Source: an uncultured Bacteroidales bacterium (GTDB lineage Bacteria; Bacteroidota; Bacteroidia; Bacteroidales; UBA932). From it: a stretch of 64,000 nt of DNA. Positions 9,450 to 18,328 of the stretch are shown piece by piece (within the stretch, counting starts at the first letter, position 1; every line of letters starts with the position of its first letter). The stretch spans positions 62,001-126,000 of the forward strand of contig CALVAC010000003.1 of the NCBI GenBank assembly GCA_944325435.1, given 5' to 3'. A program made the translations under genes and the position numbers. Below the pieces are notes generated by a model, which did not search any database, was not told the origin of the DNA, and saw nothing but the letters and a program-made list of their open reading frames with translations.

Positions 9450-9574
9450 ATGACAACAGTCCAAACCCCCACCGGCTGGCCGGAGCCCCCTTGAGGGGGC
9501 GTCTCCCTCCTCAATCCTCCCTCTCCGGGAGGACCTTTCCGAAAAACTGCGTTTTTCTCTAATCTGACAACTGC
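9448..9574. repeat. Palindrome-rich spacer between the two 59-bp repeats
   Basis: Three short hairpins lie in series: CCGGC-TG-GCCGG (9472-9483), GCCCCC-TTGA-GGGGGC (9485-9500) and CCTCCC-TCTCC-GGGAGG (9516-9532). The sequence looks like a dispersed intergenic element of the kind found in Bacteroidota genomes. I see no promoter and no coding content. Confidence 0.6.
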
Positions 9575-9633
9575 TTGAATGTTCTACATTATCACTATCT
9601 ATGCCGGTACGTGTCTGATTCAAACTGATGTCA
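9575..9633. repeat. Direct repeat copy 2 (59 bp), ending on the rmlB stop codon
   Basis: Second copy of the unit at 9389-9447. Its last three bases are the rmlB stop codon (9631-9633). Its stem partner is imperfect: 9564-9580 against 9618-9634 pairs at 14 of 17 positions, whereas copy 1 pairs perfectly. Confidence 0.9.
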
Positions 9634-10797
9634 GTGACGATGATTATACATAGTGTCATAATAGTTCTGGTAGTCTCCGGAAGTGACATTGTCCAGCCAG
9701 TCCTGGTTGTCAAGATACCACCTGACAGTCTTCTCTATGCCCTCCTCGAACTGCAGGCTCGGCTCCCAGCCAAGTTCCCGCTGCAGCTTCGTAGAATCGA
9801 TGGCATATCTGAGATCGTGTCCCTTGCGGTCTGCCACATATGTTATGAGGTCCATATCCTCTCCCTCCGGACGGCCGAGAAGACGGTCCACCGTATTGAT
9901 GAGCACTTTCACAATATCAATGTTCTTCCACTCGTTGAAACCGCCGATGTTGTATGTCTCCGCATCCTTCCCTTTATGGAAGATCAGGTCTATCGCCCTT
10001 GCATGGTCCTCCACATAGAGCCAGTCCCTGACATTCTCTCCCCTTCCATAGACAGGGAGCGGCTTGCGGTGACGGATATTATTGATAAACAGAGGAATGA
10101 GTTTCTCCGGGAACTGGTAAGGACCGTAGTTGTTGGAACAGTTGGTCACCACAGCCGGCATACCGTATGTGTCATGGAACGCCCTCACGAAATGGTCGGA
10201 AGATGCCTTGGACGCGGAATAGGGACTGTGCGGACGGTATCCTGTCTCCTCAGTGAAGAAATCCTTCCCGTATGCCAAATGATGCTTCCCGGATGATGCC
10301 GCAGTCGAGAAAGGCGGCTCCACCCCATCCGGTTCCGTCAGAGCGAGTGCCCCGTACACCTCATCGGTACTGATATGGTAGAACCTGCATCTCACTGGCT
10401 CTGCCCCCGGTTCCGGCACTGACTCCCAGCCTTTCTCCTCCCAGGCGCCCCTTGCCGCCTGCAGGAGTGACAGGGTACCCAACACATTGGTCCTGGCGAA
10501 CGTGAACGGATCCTTGATGCTCCTGTCCACATGGCTCTCGGCCGCAAGGTGGATGACCCCGTCTATATTGTGACAGGCAAAGACCTTGCATACCGTATCG
10601 AAGTCACAGATGTCCGCCTTGACGAAACTGTAGTTCGGCCTGTCTTCTATATCCTTCAGGTTGGCCAGATTGCCGGCGTATGTCAGGCTGTCCAGATTGA
10701 CGATATGGTAATCGGGATACCTGTTCACGAAAAGGCGTACGACATGGCTCCCTATGAAGCCCGCCCCGCCCGTTATCAGTATGTTTCTCTTTGCCAT
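9631..10797 (-). CDS. rmlB: dTDP-glucose 4,6-dehydratase
   Basis: A 388-residue extended short-chain dehydrogenase that catalyses the second step of dTDP-L-rhamnose synthesis. The NAD site ITGGAGFIGSHVVRLFVNRY lies at the N-terminus. HISTDEVYG supplies the catalytic TDE-type residues, and the YxxxK pair is in HSPYSASKASSDHFVRAF. NCSNNYGPYQFPEKLIPLFI is typical of RmlB. A segment of about 30 residues between HISTDEVYG and HSPYSASKA makes it longer than the E. coli enzyme, as I recall for Bacteroidales RmlB. The operon order is unusual: rmlA, D, C, B, with a 259-base gap before rmlB. Confidence 0.96.
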   Translation of the reverse strand: MAKRNILITGGAGFIGSHVVRLFVNRYPDYHIVNLDSLTYAGNLANLKDIEDRPNYSFVKADICDFDTVCKVFACHNIDGVIHLAAESHVDRSIKDPFTFARTNVLGTLSLLQAARGAWEEKGWESVPEPGAEPVRCRFYHISTDEVYGALALTEPDGVEPPFSTAASSGKHHLAYGKDFFTEETGYRPHSPYSASKASSDHFVRAFHDTYGMPAVVTNCSNNYGPYQFPEKLIPLFINNIRHRKPLPVYGRGENVRDWLYVEDHARAIDLIFHKGKDAETYNIGGFNEWKNIDIVKVLINTVDRLLGRPEGEDMDLITYVADRKGHDLRYAIDSTKLQRELGWEPSLQFEEGIEKTVRWYLDNQDWLDNVTSGDYQNYYDTMYNHRH

Positions 10798-11056
10798 ATT
10801 AATTGTCTGCTTATCGGTTTGCTTAACAATACTATTCTTTTACTACAAAAATCACATCAGCCAAACTGCCATACGGCTTTCCTGCATATTCAAAATCAAT
10901 CTTTTCAAAGATGAACCATTAAATTGTCAGGATAATCCCTGATTTTCGGTTCAATCAACGGAAAAGCACAGGAATCACCGTTCGCAGAAAAAGCATACGA
11001 ATATCCAATTAACCATTCTCTTCAAAAGGAATATCCTTATGGAAGATTACCATAAC
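10798..11056. other. AT-rich gap between rmlC and rmlB
   Basis: A 259-base stretch clearly richer in A and T than its neighbours, with no open frame that looks coding. I found no TTTG-N19-TAnnTTTG promoter on the minus strand. A weak stem TTATGG/CCATAA (11037-11055) just after the rmlC stop is the only hairpin noticed. It may hold a promoter for rmlB, ugd and the downstream genes, but I cannot point to it. Confidence 0.4.
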
Positions 11057-11632
11057 TCATTCTGCATAAAGGTCTGCCTCATAGTCGAACGGGGAGTCGA
11101 TATCCTTGAGACGCGGATGGCTGCGGTCCTTGTCTGAAAGCAGCACACTGCCTGCAGGTATCCTCCAGTCGATTCCGAGATCGGGGTCATCCCATGCAAT
11201 CGCCCCTTCGCTCTGCGGAGCATAGAAGTTGTCGCACTTGTACTGGAAGACCACCTCATCGGTCAGGACACTGAACCCGTGGGCGAACCCTCTCGGGACA
11301 AAGAACTGCCTGTGGTTGTCTTCCGTAAGTTCGACAGAGACATGCTTCCCGTATGTCGGGGAACCCTTCCTTATATCCACTGCGACATCGAGCACTGCAC
11401 CCCTGATCACCCTCACAAGTTTGCTCTGGCTATACGGGGGCTTCTGGAAATGCAGTCCCCTGAGCACCCCGTAGGAGGATCTGCTCTCGTTGTCCTGCAC
11501 GAAATGCACCTCTCTCACCTGCGAGGAGAAGTCCCTCTCCGAATATGACTCGAAGAAATAGCCTCTCGCATCGCGGAAAATGCGCGGTTCGATTATGACA
11601 ACACCTTCTATTCCTGTCTTTATCACTTCCAT
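11057..11632 (-). CDS. rmlC: dTDP-4-dehydrorhamnose 3,5-epimerase
   Basis: A 191-residue cupin-fold epimerase, the third enzyme of dTDP-L-rhamnose synthesis. Diagnostic segments are PRIFRDARGYFFESYSERDF, SYGVLRGLHFQKPPYSQSKL with the catalytic histidine, DVAVDIRKGSPTYGKHVSVE, and FFVPRGFAHGFSVL. The start at 11632 (MEVIKTGIEGVVIIEPRIF) gives the usual length. An in-frame extension to 11710 would run into rmlD. It lies between rmlD and rmlB. Confidence 0.95.
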   Translation of the reverse strand: MEVIKTGIEGVVIIEPRIFRDARGYFFESYSERDFSSQVREVHFVQDNESRSSYGVLRGLHFQKPPYSQSKLVRVIRGAVLDVAVDIRKGSPTYGKHVSVELTEDNHRQFFVPRGFAHGFSVLTDEVVFQYKCDNFYAPQSEGAIAWDDPDLGIDWRIPAGSVLLSDKDRSHPRLKDIDSPFDYEADLYAE

Positions 11633-11687
11633 TGTATAAGCATTACTAAAGTTTGCAAGTCCACAGGGAACAGCCGTCTGACAGTCT

Positions 11688-12602
11688 CTAAAATAACGGC
11701 ATCCCTGCAATGCAGGCCTTCAGGGAATCCAGCCAATGCGGTACATCCAGTCCGAAAGTCTTCTTGAACAGGCTCTTGTCAAGGACAGAATAATGCGGCC
11801 GGCTCACCCTGCTCGGGAACTCATCGCTGTGGCACGGGCTGATCCTGCAGAAGTGTCCTGATGCCCCGTCAGGGCCGTTTCCGGCCAGATCCCTTATGGC
11901 CATCGCGAAATCATACCAGGAACACACGCCCTCGTTGCTGTAATGGTAGATACCCTGCCTGCCAAGCATTCCCCCGTCAATGATACTGAAGATTGCAGAA
12001 GCCAGGTCCGCCGCATTTGTCGGAGAACCTACCTGGTCGAACACCACATCAAGCTGCTCTTTTTCGGATGTAAGCTTCAGCATGGTCTTCATAAAATTTT
12101 TCCCGTACGGGGAATAGAGCCACGCAGTCCTCAGGATAATGTACCTGCACCCGGCTGCAGCCACAGCCTGCTCACCCTCCAGTTTCGTCCTGCCATAGAC
12201 ACTGCGCGGACCCGGAGCGCAGTCTTCCGTATATGGGACACAGGCATCGCCGCCAAACACATAGTCCGTGGAGACATGCACCAGGGTCGCGCCGCACTCC
12301 GAAGCCGCAGCCGCAAGATTGCCCGGCGCTGTCCGGTTCAGGAGTCCGGCGGTCACAATGTCATCCTCTGCCCTGTCAACATTGGTATATGCCGCACAGT
12401 TGACTATCACATCCGGACGGATATCGGAGACCATCCTTTTCACTGCATCCGCATCCGTTATGTCAAGATATGTTGTCTCGCGGCCATCCGCTCCGCTCAC
12501 ATCAGTAAAAACAAATCTGTGTGCCTCCGCCGGCACATTGTCTGCGATATTCCTCAGCTCGGTGCCGAGCTGGCCGTTCGCCCCTGTCACAAGTATGTCC
12601 AT
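11688..12602 (-). CDS. rmlD: dTDP-4-dehydrorhamnose reductase
   Basis: A 304-residue reductase that completes dTDP-L-rhamnose. The NADPH site MDILVTGANGQLGTELRNIA is at the N-terminus. VNCAAYTNVDRAEDD, STDYVFGGD and the YxxxK pair in RSVYGRTKLEGEQAV follow in order. The start at 12602 is fixed by the Rossmann motif; the longer frame from 12665 runs back into rmlA. The gene follows rmlA after 25 bases. Confidence 0.95.
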   Translation of the reverse strand: MDILVTGANGQLGTELRNIADNVPAEAHRFVFTDVSGADGRETTYLDITDADAVKRMVSDIRPDVIVNCAAYTNVDRAEDDIVTAGLLNRTAPGNLAAAASECGATLVHVSTDYVFGGDACVPYTEDCAPGPRSVYGRTKLEGEQAVAAAGCRYIILRTAWLYSPYGKNFMKTMLKLTSEKEQLDVVFDQVGSPTNAADLASAIFSIIDGGMLGRQGIYHYSNEGVCSWYDFAMAIRDLAGNGPDGASGHFCRISPCHSDEFPSRVSRPHYSVLDKSLFKKTFGLDVPHWLDSLKACIAGMPLF

Positions 12603-12627
12603 ATCAATCTTCCTCTTCTGCAGACCG

Positions 12628-13533
12628 TCAGTCAAGATTCTCCTTTCCTGTCCGGTCCAGTTCATCTATAACCTTGAGCAGGTACTGCCCGTACTGGTTC
12701 TTCAGCATCGGTGCCGCTACCTCCCTCATCTTGTCAGCCGTTATCCAGCCTTTTCTGTAGGCTATCCCCTCCAGGCAGGCTATCTTCAGCCCCTGCCGTT
12801 TCTCTATCGCCTCTATATAGTTGGATGCCTCGGCAAGGGAATCATGCGTACCGGTGTCAAGCCATGCGAAGCCGCGTCCGAGGGTCTGCACCTTCAGGTC
12901 TCCGGACTCGAGAAACTTCTGGTTCACCGTAGTTATCTCCAGCTCTCCTCTCGCCGACGGGGTTATGCTTTTCGCTATGTCTACAACCCTGTTCGGATAG
13001 AAATACAGCCCGGTGACCGCATAGTTGGACTTCGGATGTTCAGGTTTCTCCTCGATGCTAAGGCAGTTGCCGTCATCATCAAACTCCGCCACACCGTATC
13101 TCTCGGGGTCGCTGACCCAATAGCCGAACACCGTTGCCTTTGCATCTTCCTCTGCCTCTTTCACCGCAGTATGCAGAAGATGGCCGAAACCGCTGCCGTG
13201 GAAAATGTTGTCCCCGAGGACAAGGCATACGCAGTCATCCCCTATGAACTCCTCCCCTATGATGAACGCCTGGGCCAGGCCATCCGGTGATGGCTGCTCG
13301 GCATAGCTGAAATATACTCCGTAGTCGCTTCCATCCCCGAGGAGGCGTCTGAAGGCTGGCAGGTCCTGAGGAGTGGAGATGACAAGGATATCCCTTATCC
13401 CGGCCTGCATCAGTACAGAGATGGGATAATATACCATAGGCTTGTCGAATATGGGTATCAGCTGTTTGCTGACCCCTTTCGTTATGGGATAGAGGCGGGT
13501 CCCGCTTCCTCCGGCAAGTACGATTCCTTTCAT
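12628..13533 (-). CDS. rmlA: Glucose-1-phosphate thymidylyltransferase
   Basis: A 301-residue nucleotidyltransferase that makes dTDP-glucose, the first step of the rhamnose branch. The N-terminus [20 protein letters not shown] carries the dTTP-binding loop. [33 protein letters not shown] and [14 protein letters not shown] are all classic. The start at 13533 places the binding loop at the N-terminus, as in all relatives. It follows the phosphatase gene by 25 bases and is the first sugar-nucleotide gene of the operon. Confidence 0.97.
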   Translation of the reverse strand: MKGIVLAGGSGTRLYPITKGVSKQLIPIFDKPMVYYPISVLMQAGIRDILVISTPQDLPAFRRLLGDGSDYGVYFSYAEQPSPDGLAQAFIIGEEFIGDDCVCLVLGDNIFHGSGFGHLLHTAVKEAEEDAKATVFGYWVSDPERYGVAEFDDDGNCLSIEEKPEHPKSNYAVTGLYFYPNRVVDIAKSITPSARGELEITTVNQKFLESGDLKVQTLGRGFAWLDTGTHDSLAEASNYIEAIEKRQGLKIACLEGIAYRKGWITADKMREVAAPMLKNQYGQYLLKVIDELDRTGKENLD

Positions 13534-13558
13534 TGCTGTATCTGTTGACAATATAAGT

Positions 13559-14272
13559 TCAAACCCTTTCCCCAATGCGTGCTATCTTGTCCACCTCCTT
13601 CCTGTCCAGTACCCTGGAAGAATACATCCTCTGCAGCATCCCGCAGCTGTGGCAGTCAGAGCCGAGATACGAATACATCCCTTCTGAGAGCATCTTCCTC
13701 GCCTTGTCCCTCTCTGAAGCACCATAGTATCCGAGCACAGATGGAAGATTCATCTGGAGTCTGACCCCCATATCCGCAAGCTTCCTGTAGTCCTCCATCT
13801 CCATATACCTGTACCTCTCCGGATGGGCAAGGACAGGACGGTATCCGGCGGACATCACCCTGGACAGGATATCGGGCAGGTCAAAAGGAGAAGACCAAGT
13901 AGAAGTCTCCACCAGCACCTGTCCATCCTCCATACAGAGGAGGTCTTCCGATTCCAGCCTTTCAATGAACAGGTTGTCGACCATATACTCGGCCGCCAGA
14001 TGAAGCTCCGGCCCTGCCGCTGAAGCAGAGACAAGCTCCCCGAAACGCAGACGGAGGGCATCCGTCGTGTTCGGGATGTCCTCCATCACATGGGGAGTGA
14101 GCCAGAGAACCCTGAGCCCGAGATCCGACAGCCAGGCAAGTACGGATACGGATTCCCCGCAAGTCTTCACCCCATCATCCACACCATACAGTATATGCGA
14201 ATGTCTGTCCTCGATGATACCGAGAAGCCCGCTCTCCTCCACGGAGCACTTTCTGTTGAAGATTCCGAACAT
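13559..14272 (-). CDS. CpsB/CapC-type PHP-domain tyrosine phosphatase
   Basis: A 237-residue PHP-fold protein resembling CpsB/YwqE phosphatases, which dephosphorylate the tyrosine kinase that controls capsule or exopolysaccharide export. Metal-ligand motifs are visible in order: [16 protein letters not shown] near residue 21, WLTPHVMED, the region [14 protein letters not shown] and LGSDCHS near the C-terminus. It is the first gene of the polysaccharide operon, with a promoter candidate at 14289-14320. No matching Wzc-like tyrosine kinase is in the window. Confidence 0.82.
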   Translation of the reverse strand: MFGIFNRKCSVEESGLLGIIEDRHSHILYGVDDGVKTCGESVSVLAWLSDLGLRVLWLTPHVMEDIPNTTDALRLRFGELVSASAAGPELHLAAEYMVDNLFIERLESEDLLCMEDGQVLVETSTWSSPFDLPDILSRVMSAGYRPVLAHPERYRYMEMEDYRKLADMGVRLQMNLPSVLGYYGASERDKARKMLSEGMYSYLGSDCHSCGMLQRMYSSRVLDRKEVDKIARIGERV

Positions 14273-14288
14273 TCAAGCAGCTTTCCCG

Positions 14289-14320
14289 TAAAATTAAATC
14301 TTATTTACTAATTTACCAAA
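14289..14320 (-). promoter_or_regulatory. Probable promoter of the polysaccharide operon
   Basis: On the minus strand TTTG (14320-14317), 20 bases, then TAATTTTA (14296-14289). This matches the consensus except for the last base of the -7 box and one extra spacer base. It lies in the 35-base gap before the phosphatase gene and overlaps the 3' end of rnhA. Confidence 0.5.
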
Positions 14321-14841
14321 TCCTGTTGCGCGAAACCTGTATCCTCCGGAAGCAGCACCCCGTTTCTGAAGGCCGTCGAACCGGCCGCAACGGCAAGGGC
14401 ATCACACCGTTCATTCTCAGGATGCCCCGCATGGCCGCGTATCCAGTGGAAAGAGACCCTGTGTCTCCTGTACAGGGGAAGGAACCTGCGCCACAGGTCA
14501 GGATTCTTAGCCTTGGCAAAGCCTTTCTTCTCCCAGCCGAACAGCCAGCCTTCGTTCACAGACTTGACCACATAGCTGGAATCGCTGTACACGTGCACCT
14601 CCGCATTGTCCCAGCGGATGGATTCAAGCCCGACAATCACCGCCATCAGTTCCATCCTGTTGTTGGTTGTCAGGGCAAACCCGCCTGAGAGTTCCTTGAC
14701 CCTGCCTGCGCATTTCAGTATCACCCCATAACCGCCGGGTCCCGGATTCCCGCTGGAGGAGCCATCGGTGTACAGATATATGGGAGGTCTCTGCCGTGTT
14801 CCCTCCACAGTGTTTCCGTCCTGATGCATACAGGATGTCAT
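14308..14841 (-). CDS. rnhA: Ribonuclease HI
   Basis: A 177-residue RNase HI, which cuts the RNA strand of RNA-DNA hybrids. All four acidic catalytic positions are recognisable: YTDGSSSGNPGPGGYG, NNRMELMAVIVGLE, VYSDSSYVV and IRGHAGHPENERCDALA. A basic segment (GWEKKGFAKAKNPDLWRR) matches the substrate-binding handle region. The start codon at 14841 overlaps the stop of pdxA (ATGA, 14841-14838), so the two are likely translated together. About 20 extra N-terminal residues precede the fold. Confidence 0.94.
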   Translation of the reverse strand: MTSCMHQDGNTVEGTRQRPPIYLYTDGSSSGNPGPGGYGVILKCAGRVKELSGGFALTTNNRMELMAVIVGLESIRWDNAEVHVYSDSSYVVKSVNEGWLFGWEKKGFAKAKNPDLWRRFLPLYRRHRVSFHWIRGHAGHPENERCDALAVAAGSTAFRNGVLLPEDTGFAQQDLVN

Positions 14842-15923
14842 TCTATGATCTTACCTCCTTTCGGACGGATCTCCGTGTCAGGCAGCTGCACATTCATCTT
14901 CCCTTCATGGAGTTCATCGTACGCCACACGGTGGTTGTATATGTCTATCGCGGCATAGATCGATGACATCATGGATCTCGGATCCGCCATATCCCTGCCG
15001 GCCATTTCGTATGCAGTGCCGTGGTCAGGAGAAGTCCTCACTATCGGGAGACCTGCGGTATAGTTAACTCCGAGTTCAAACGCCAGAGCCTTGAACGGGG
15101 TAAGCCCCTGGTCATGGTACATTGCAAGAATGGCATCATACCTGCTGTAGTTCCCGAGTCCGAAGAATCCGTCCGGGGAATAAGGGCCGAATGCCAGTAT
15201 GCCCTCTGCCATGGCCTCCTGCACTGCCGGTAGAATAATCTCCTTCTCCTCATCGCCGAGCAGCCCTCCATCCCCGCAGTGAGGATTGAGACCGAGAACC
15301 GCTATCTTCGGGGAATTGATACCGAAATCCCTCTCGAGGGAGTTGTTCATCAGCCTGAGTTTCTTGAGTATCAACTCTTTGGTCAGCACAGACGGTACAT
15401 CTTTCAAAGGGATATGTCCGGTCACGACACCTACCTTGAGCTGGTCGCTCACCATAATCATCGCCACTTCATCCACCCCGAACTCCTTCTGGAGATACTC
15501 GGTGTGCCCGGTGTAGCCGAACCCCTCGTTGACCATCGCCCTCTTGTTGATCGGAGCCGTAACGAGCACATCAATATAGCCGTTGCGGATATCCTCCACG
15601 GCTCTCTGCAGGGAAGTCATGGCAGACTTCGCAGACTCCGGAGTGGCCTGGCCCGGTTCGACAAAAACATTGTCCGGAAGACAGTTGACGATATTTATCC
15701 TTTTCTGGTGTACCTCCTGCGCAGAAGAGATGACATTGGTATTGACCGGCTGCTCCAGATTGTGTATCTGCTTGCGGTAGAAGCCGAATATCTTGGAAGA
15801 CCCGTAGATCACAGGGGTGCATATATCGAGCATCCTCTCATCGGCGAGAGCCTTGATGATCACTTCATATCCGATCCCGTTCCCATCCCCCTGGGTGATT
15901 CCTACAACAAGTTTCTTTCCCAT
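14838..15923 (-). CDS. pdxA: 4-hydroxythreonine-4-phosphate dehydrogenase
   Basis: A 361-residue PdxA, which acts in the DXP-dependent route to pyridoxal phosphate. The N-terminus MGKKLVVGITQGDGNGIGYE matches the family. TAPINKRAMVNEGFGYTGHT and AMIMVSDQLKVGVVTGHIPL are further hallmarks, and NPHCGDGGLLGDEEKEI and YHDQGLTPFKALAFELGVNY carry metal-ligand positions. The start at 15923 gives the best fit. In-frame ATGs at 15929 and 15935 are also possible. The frame from 15953 would start inside the -7 box at 15951-15958 and is rejected. It is transcribed divergently from recG. Confidence 0.94.
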   Translation of the reverse strand: MGKKLVVGITQGDGNGIGYEVIIKALADERMLDICTPVIYGSSKIFGFYRKQIHNLEQPVNTNVISSAQEVHQKRINIVNCLPDNVFVEPGQATPESAKSAMTSLQRAVEDIRNGYIDVLVTAPINKRAMVNEGFGYTGHTEYLQKEFGVDEVAMIMVSDQLKVGVVTGHIPLKDVPSVLTKELILKKLRLMNNSLERDFGINSPKIAVLGLNPHCGDGGLLGDEEKEIILPAVQEAMAEGILAFGPYSPDGFFGLGNYSRYDAILAMYHDQGLTPFKALAFELGVNYTAGLPIVRTSPDHGTAYEMAGRDMADPRSMMSSIYAAIDIYNHRVAYDELHEGKMNVQLPDTEIRPKGGKIIE

Positions 15924-15950
15924 AGTCATTGTCATTTTATAGCCAGCCTG

Positions 15951-15958
15951 CAAAGTTA
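15951..15958 (-). promoter_or_regulatory. -7 box for pdxA-rnhA
   Basis: TAACTTTG on the minus strand matches TAnnTTTG and lies 27 bases before the chosen pdxA start. No TTTG is found 19 or 20 bases upstream, so only half of the promoter is supported. Confidence 0.5.
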
Positions 15959-15972
15959 ATTATTTTTTTAAG

Positions 15973-15980
15973 TATTTTTG
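15973..15980 (+). promoter_or_regulatory. -7 box for recG
   Basis: TATTTTTG matches TAnnTTTG and is divergent from the pdxA box. No clear -33 TTTG lies 19 bases upstream. A start near 15987 would make the ATG at 16029 the first usable recG start. Confidence 0.5.
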
Positions 15981-16028
15981 CAGAAGACCGGAGAATGCGG
16001 GACAGTTCTCCGGGACAGACACGGAATC

Positions 16029-18191
16029 ATGGGTAACCTATCTGGAGGACACAGGGACGGACTGGACAGCGATATACAGTATCTGCCGGGAGTAGGGCCG
16101 AAACGGGCTGCACTCCTGCGGAGCGAGCTTGGCGTCGAGACATTCGGCGACCTCATCAGACTGTACCCGTTCCGGTACATAGACAGAAGCAGCATCACAC
16201 CGATTGCACAGATCCGGCCTGATATGGCATACGTGCAGATACGGGCACGGGTTGTGAACGTGGAGCTGCCAGGAGGCAAACGGCTGAGCGCAATGGTGTC
16301 TGATGGAAGCGGAGAGATGGAGCTGGTGTTCTTCAAAGGGCTCAAATGGGTATCCGAGAAAATGAAGCCGGGCAACGAGTTCATCTTCTTCGGGAAACCT
16401 GCCAGTTTCAACGGAAGAATCAATATGGTGCACCCGGACATCGACCCTGTTCCGGAGGGCGGCTGCCAGGGGGGAGGACGGCAGGGCGCGGATCCGGCCG
16501 GACAGGACATCCCCGGAGGCACGATGACAGGGGTTTACAACAGCACTGAAAAGCTCAGGAACGGGGGGATAACCGGCAAGGTCATGACCAGACTTATGTC
16601 CACGGCCCTGAAAGCCGCCCTGGACTGGGTACACGAAAGCCTCCCCGAATATGTAATGAAGGAGAAAGGGCTTGTACCCATCAGATATGCGCTGAAGAAC
16701 ATCCATTTCCCTTCGGATATGACATCCCTCGAAAAGGCCAGATACAGGCTGAAGTTCGAGGAACTTTTCTTCCTGCAGCTTTCTCTGCTCAAGCAGAAAT
16801 ACATACGGAGCCGTGGAGAGGCGGGAATAAGGATGTCGCGCGTAGGAGAGGCTTTCAACCTGTGCTACCGCTCCCTGCCTTTCGACCTGACCGGGGCGCA
16901 GAAAAGGGTGATAAGGGAGATACGGGAAGACATGCGCAGCGGTCATCAGATGAACAGGCTGCTTCAGGGGGATGTGGGAAGCGGCAAGACCATGGTGGCG
17001 GTCCTGTCCGCCCTGATAGCCATCGGCAACGGCTTCCAGGCTTGTATAATGGCCCCTACAGAAGTGCTCGCACAGCAGCATTACCGTAACATATCGAAAT
17101 ATCTGGAACCTGCAGGGGTCAGGGCGGCACTGCTGACGGGCAGCAGCCGCACTGCGGAGAGGAGGGAGATCCACTCCGGTCTTGAAGACGGGTCGATAGG
17201 GATAATAGTGGGCACCCATGCCCTGATAGAGGATGATGTGAAGTTCCGCAATCTCGGGCTGGCAATAATCGATGAGCAGCACAGGTTCGGTGTAGAGCAG
17301 AGAGCCAGGCTCTGGAGGAAATCGACATCCGGCATACCACCGCACATCCTCGTCATGACGGCCACCCCCATACCGCGTACCCTGGCAATGACTCTCTATG
17401 GGGACCTGGATGTATCTGTCATTGACGAGCTGCCGCCGGGAAGGAAACCTGTCCTGACAATGCACGCCACGGAAGGGAAGCGCAATGCACTGTACAGGTT
17501 CATGAAGGACCAGATCGCCCTCGGTCGCCAGGTGTTCGTCGTCTATCCCCTCATCTTTGAAAGCGAGACACTGGACTACAGGAACCTTGAACAGGGCTTC
17601 GACCAGATAGCCCGTGCCTTCCCGCTCCCAGACTACAAGGTCGCGATAGTCCACGGGAAACAGAGCAACGAGGAGAAACGGTTCAATATGGATGCATTCT
17701 CCGCAGGGAGGGCCAACATACTTGTAGCCACATCGGTGATAGAGGTCGGAGTGGATGTGCCGAACGCATCCGTAATGGTTATAGAGAGTGCGGAAAGGTT
17801 CGGACTGAGCCAGCTGCACCAACTGCGTGGCAGGGTTGGGCGCGGTTCGGAGAAATCATACTGCATCCTGATGACCGGCAACAGGGTCAGCAAGGAGTCC
17901 AGGCACAGGATAGACCTTATGTGCGCCACGGAAAACGGGTTCGAGCTTGCCGAGGAAGATATGAAGATGCGCGGTCCGGGAGACCTGGAGGGGACCCAGC
18001 AGAGCGGTCTTCCGATTACACTCAACATCGCCTCGCTGGCAAAGGACGGCATTATCCTCAATGATGCCAGAAACTATGCCGAGACCGTCCTGGAGAGGGA
18101 TCCCGGACTCACCTCATCCATAAACGCCCCTATCAGGGAAGAGCTTCGCAAAGAGAAATACAGCATCCGCGACTACAGCCAGATCAGCTGA
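16029..18191 (+). CDS. recG: ATP-dependent DNA helicase RecG
   Basis: A 720-residue RecG, which remodels stalled replication forks and branched recombination intermediates. An N-terminal wedge/OB part (PGVGPKRAALLRSELGVETF, YIDRSS) is followed by helicase motifs: LLQGDVGSGKTMVAVLSALI, APTEVLAQQH, IIDEQHRFGVEQRARL, MTATPIPRTLAMTLYG, VATSVIEVGVDVPNASVM and QLHQLRGRVGRGSEKSYCIL. The start at 16029 is preferred over a TTG frame opening at 15978, because that frame overlaps the -7 box. A glycine-rich stretch of about 26 residues (nt 16446-16523) sits in the wedge domain and looks like a lineage-specific insertion. The long minus-strand frame over this gene is a shadow. Confidence 0.96.
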   Translation: MGNLSGGHRDGLDSDIQYLPGVGPKRAALLRSELGVETFGDLIRLYPFRYIDRSSITPIAQIRPDMAYVQIRARVVNVELPGGKRLSAMVSDGSGEMELVFFKGLKWVSEKMKPGNEFIFFGKPASFNGRINMVHPDIDPVPEGGCQGGGRQGADPAGQDIPGGTMTGVYNSTEKLRNGGITGKVMTRLMSTALKAALDWVHESLPEYVMKEKGLVPIRYALKNIHFPSDMTSLEKARYRLKFEELFFLQLSLLKQKYIRSRGEAGIRMSRVGEAFNLCYRSLPFDLTGAQKRVIREIREDMRSGHQMNRLLQGDVGSGKTMVAVLSALIAIGNGFQACIMAPTEVLAQQHYRNISKYLEPAGVRAALLTGSSRTAERREIHSGLEDGSIGIIVGTHALIEDDVKFRNLGLAIIDEQHRFGVEQRARLWRKSTSGIPPHILVMTATPIPRTLAMTLYGDLDVSVIDELPPGRKPVLTMHATEGKRNALYRFMKDQIALGRQVFVVYPLIFESETLDYRNLEQGFDQIARAFPLPDYKVAIVHGKQSNEEKRFNMDAFSAGRANILVATSVIEVGVDVPNASVMVIESAERFGLSQLHQLRGRVGRGSEKSYCILMTGNRVSKESRHRIDLMCATENGFELAEEDMKMRGPGDLEGTQQSGLPITLNIASLAKDGIILNDARNYAETVLERDPGLTSSINAPIREELRKEKYSIRDYSQIS

Positions 18192-18218
18192 CAGAATACA
18201 GCCGTACCGCGAGGTCCT

Positions 18219-18249
18219 ATTGTTTTTATGGAATAATTGTCTAACTTTG
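18219..18249 (+). promoter_or_regulatory. Distal promoter candidate for the TonB receptor-peptidase operon
   Basis: ATTG (18219-18222), 19 bases, then TAACTTTG (18242-18249): three of four -33 bases and a perfect -7 box. It would give a leader of about 127 bases before the receptor start. Confidence 0.55.
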
Positions 18250-18328
18250 TCCGCAACGGCTTGACAAATATCTATCCGAAATCCCCCTTTCCGGCTATAG
18301 ATATCCATAACTATACACACAATTGAGG

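Noticed and set aside
9377..9634. CRISPR or IS element in the rmlB-ugd gap
   Set aside because: Only two copies of the repeat, no regular spacers, no cas genes, no transposase frame.
16038..17822. 594-residue minus-strand open frame across recG
   Set aside because: It lies antisense to a certain helicase gene; its product is rich in Arg, His and Pro with no recognisable motif, as expected of a codon-bias shadow.
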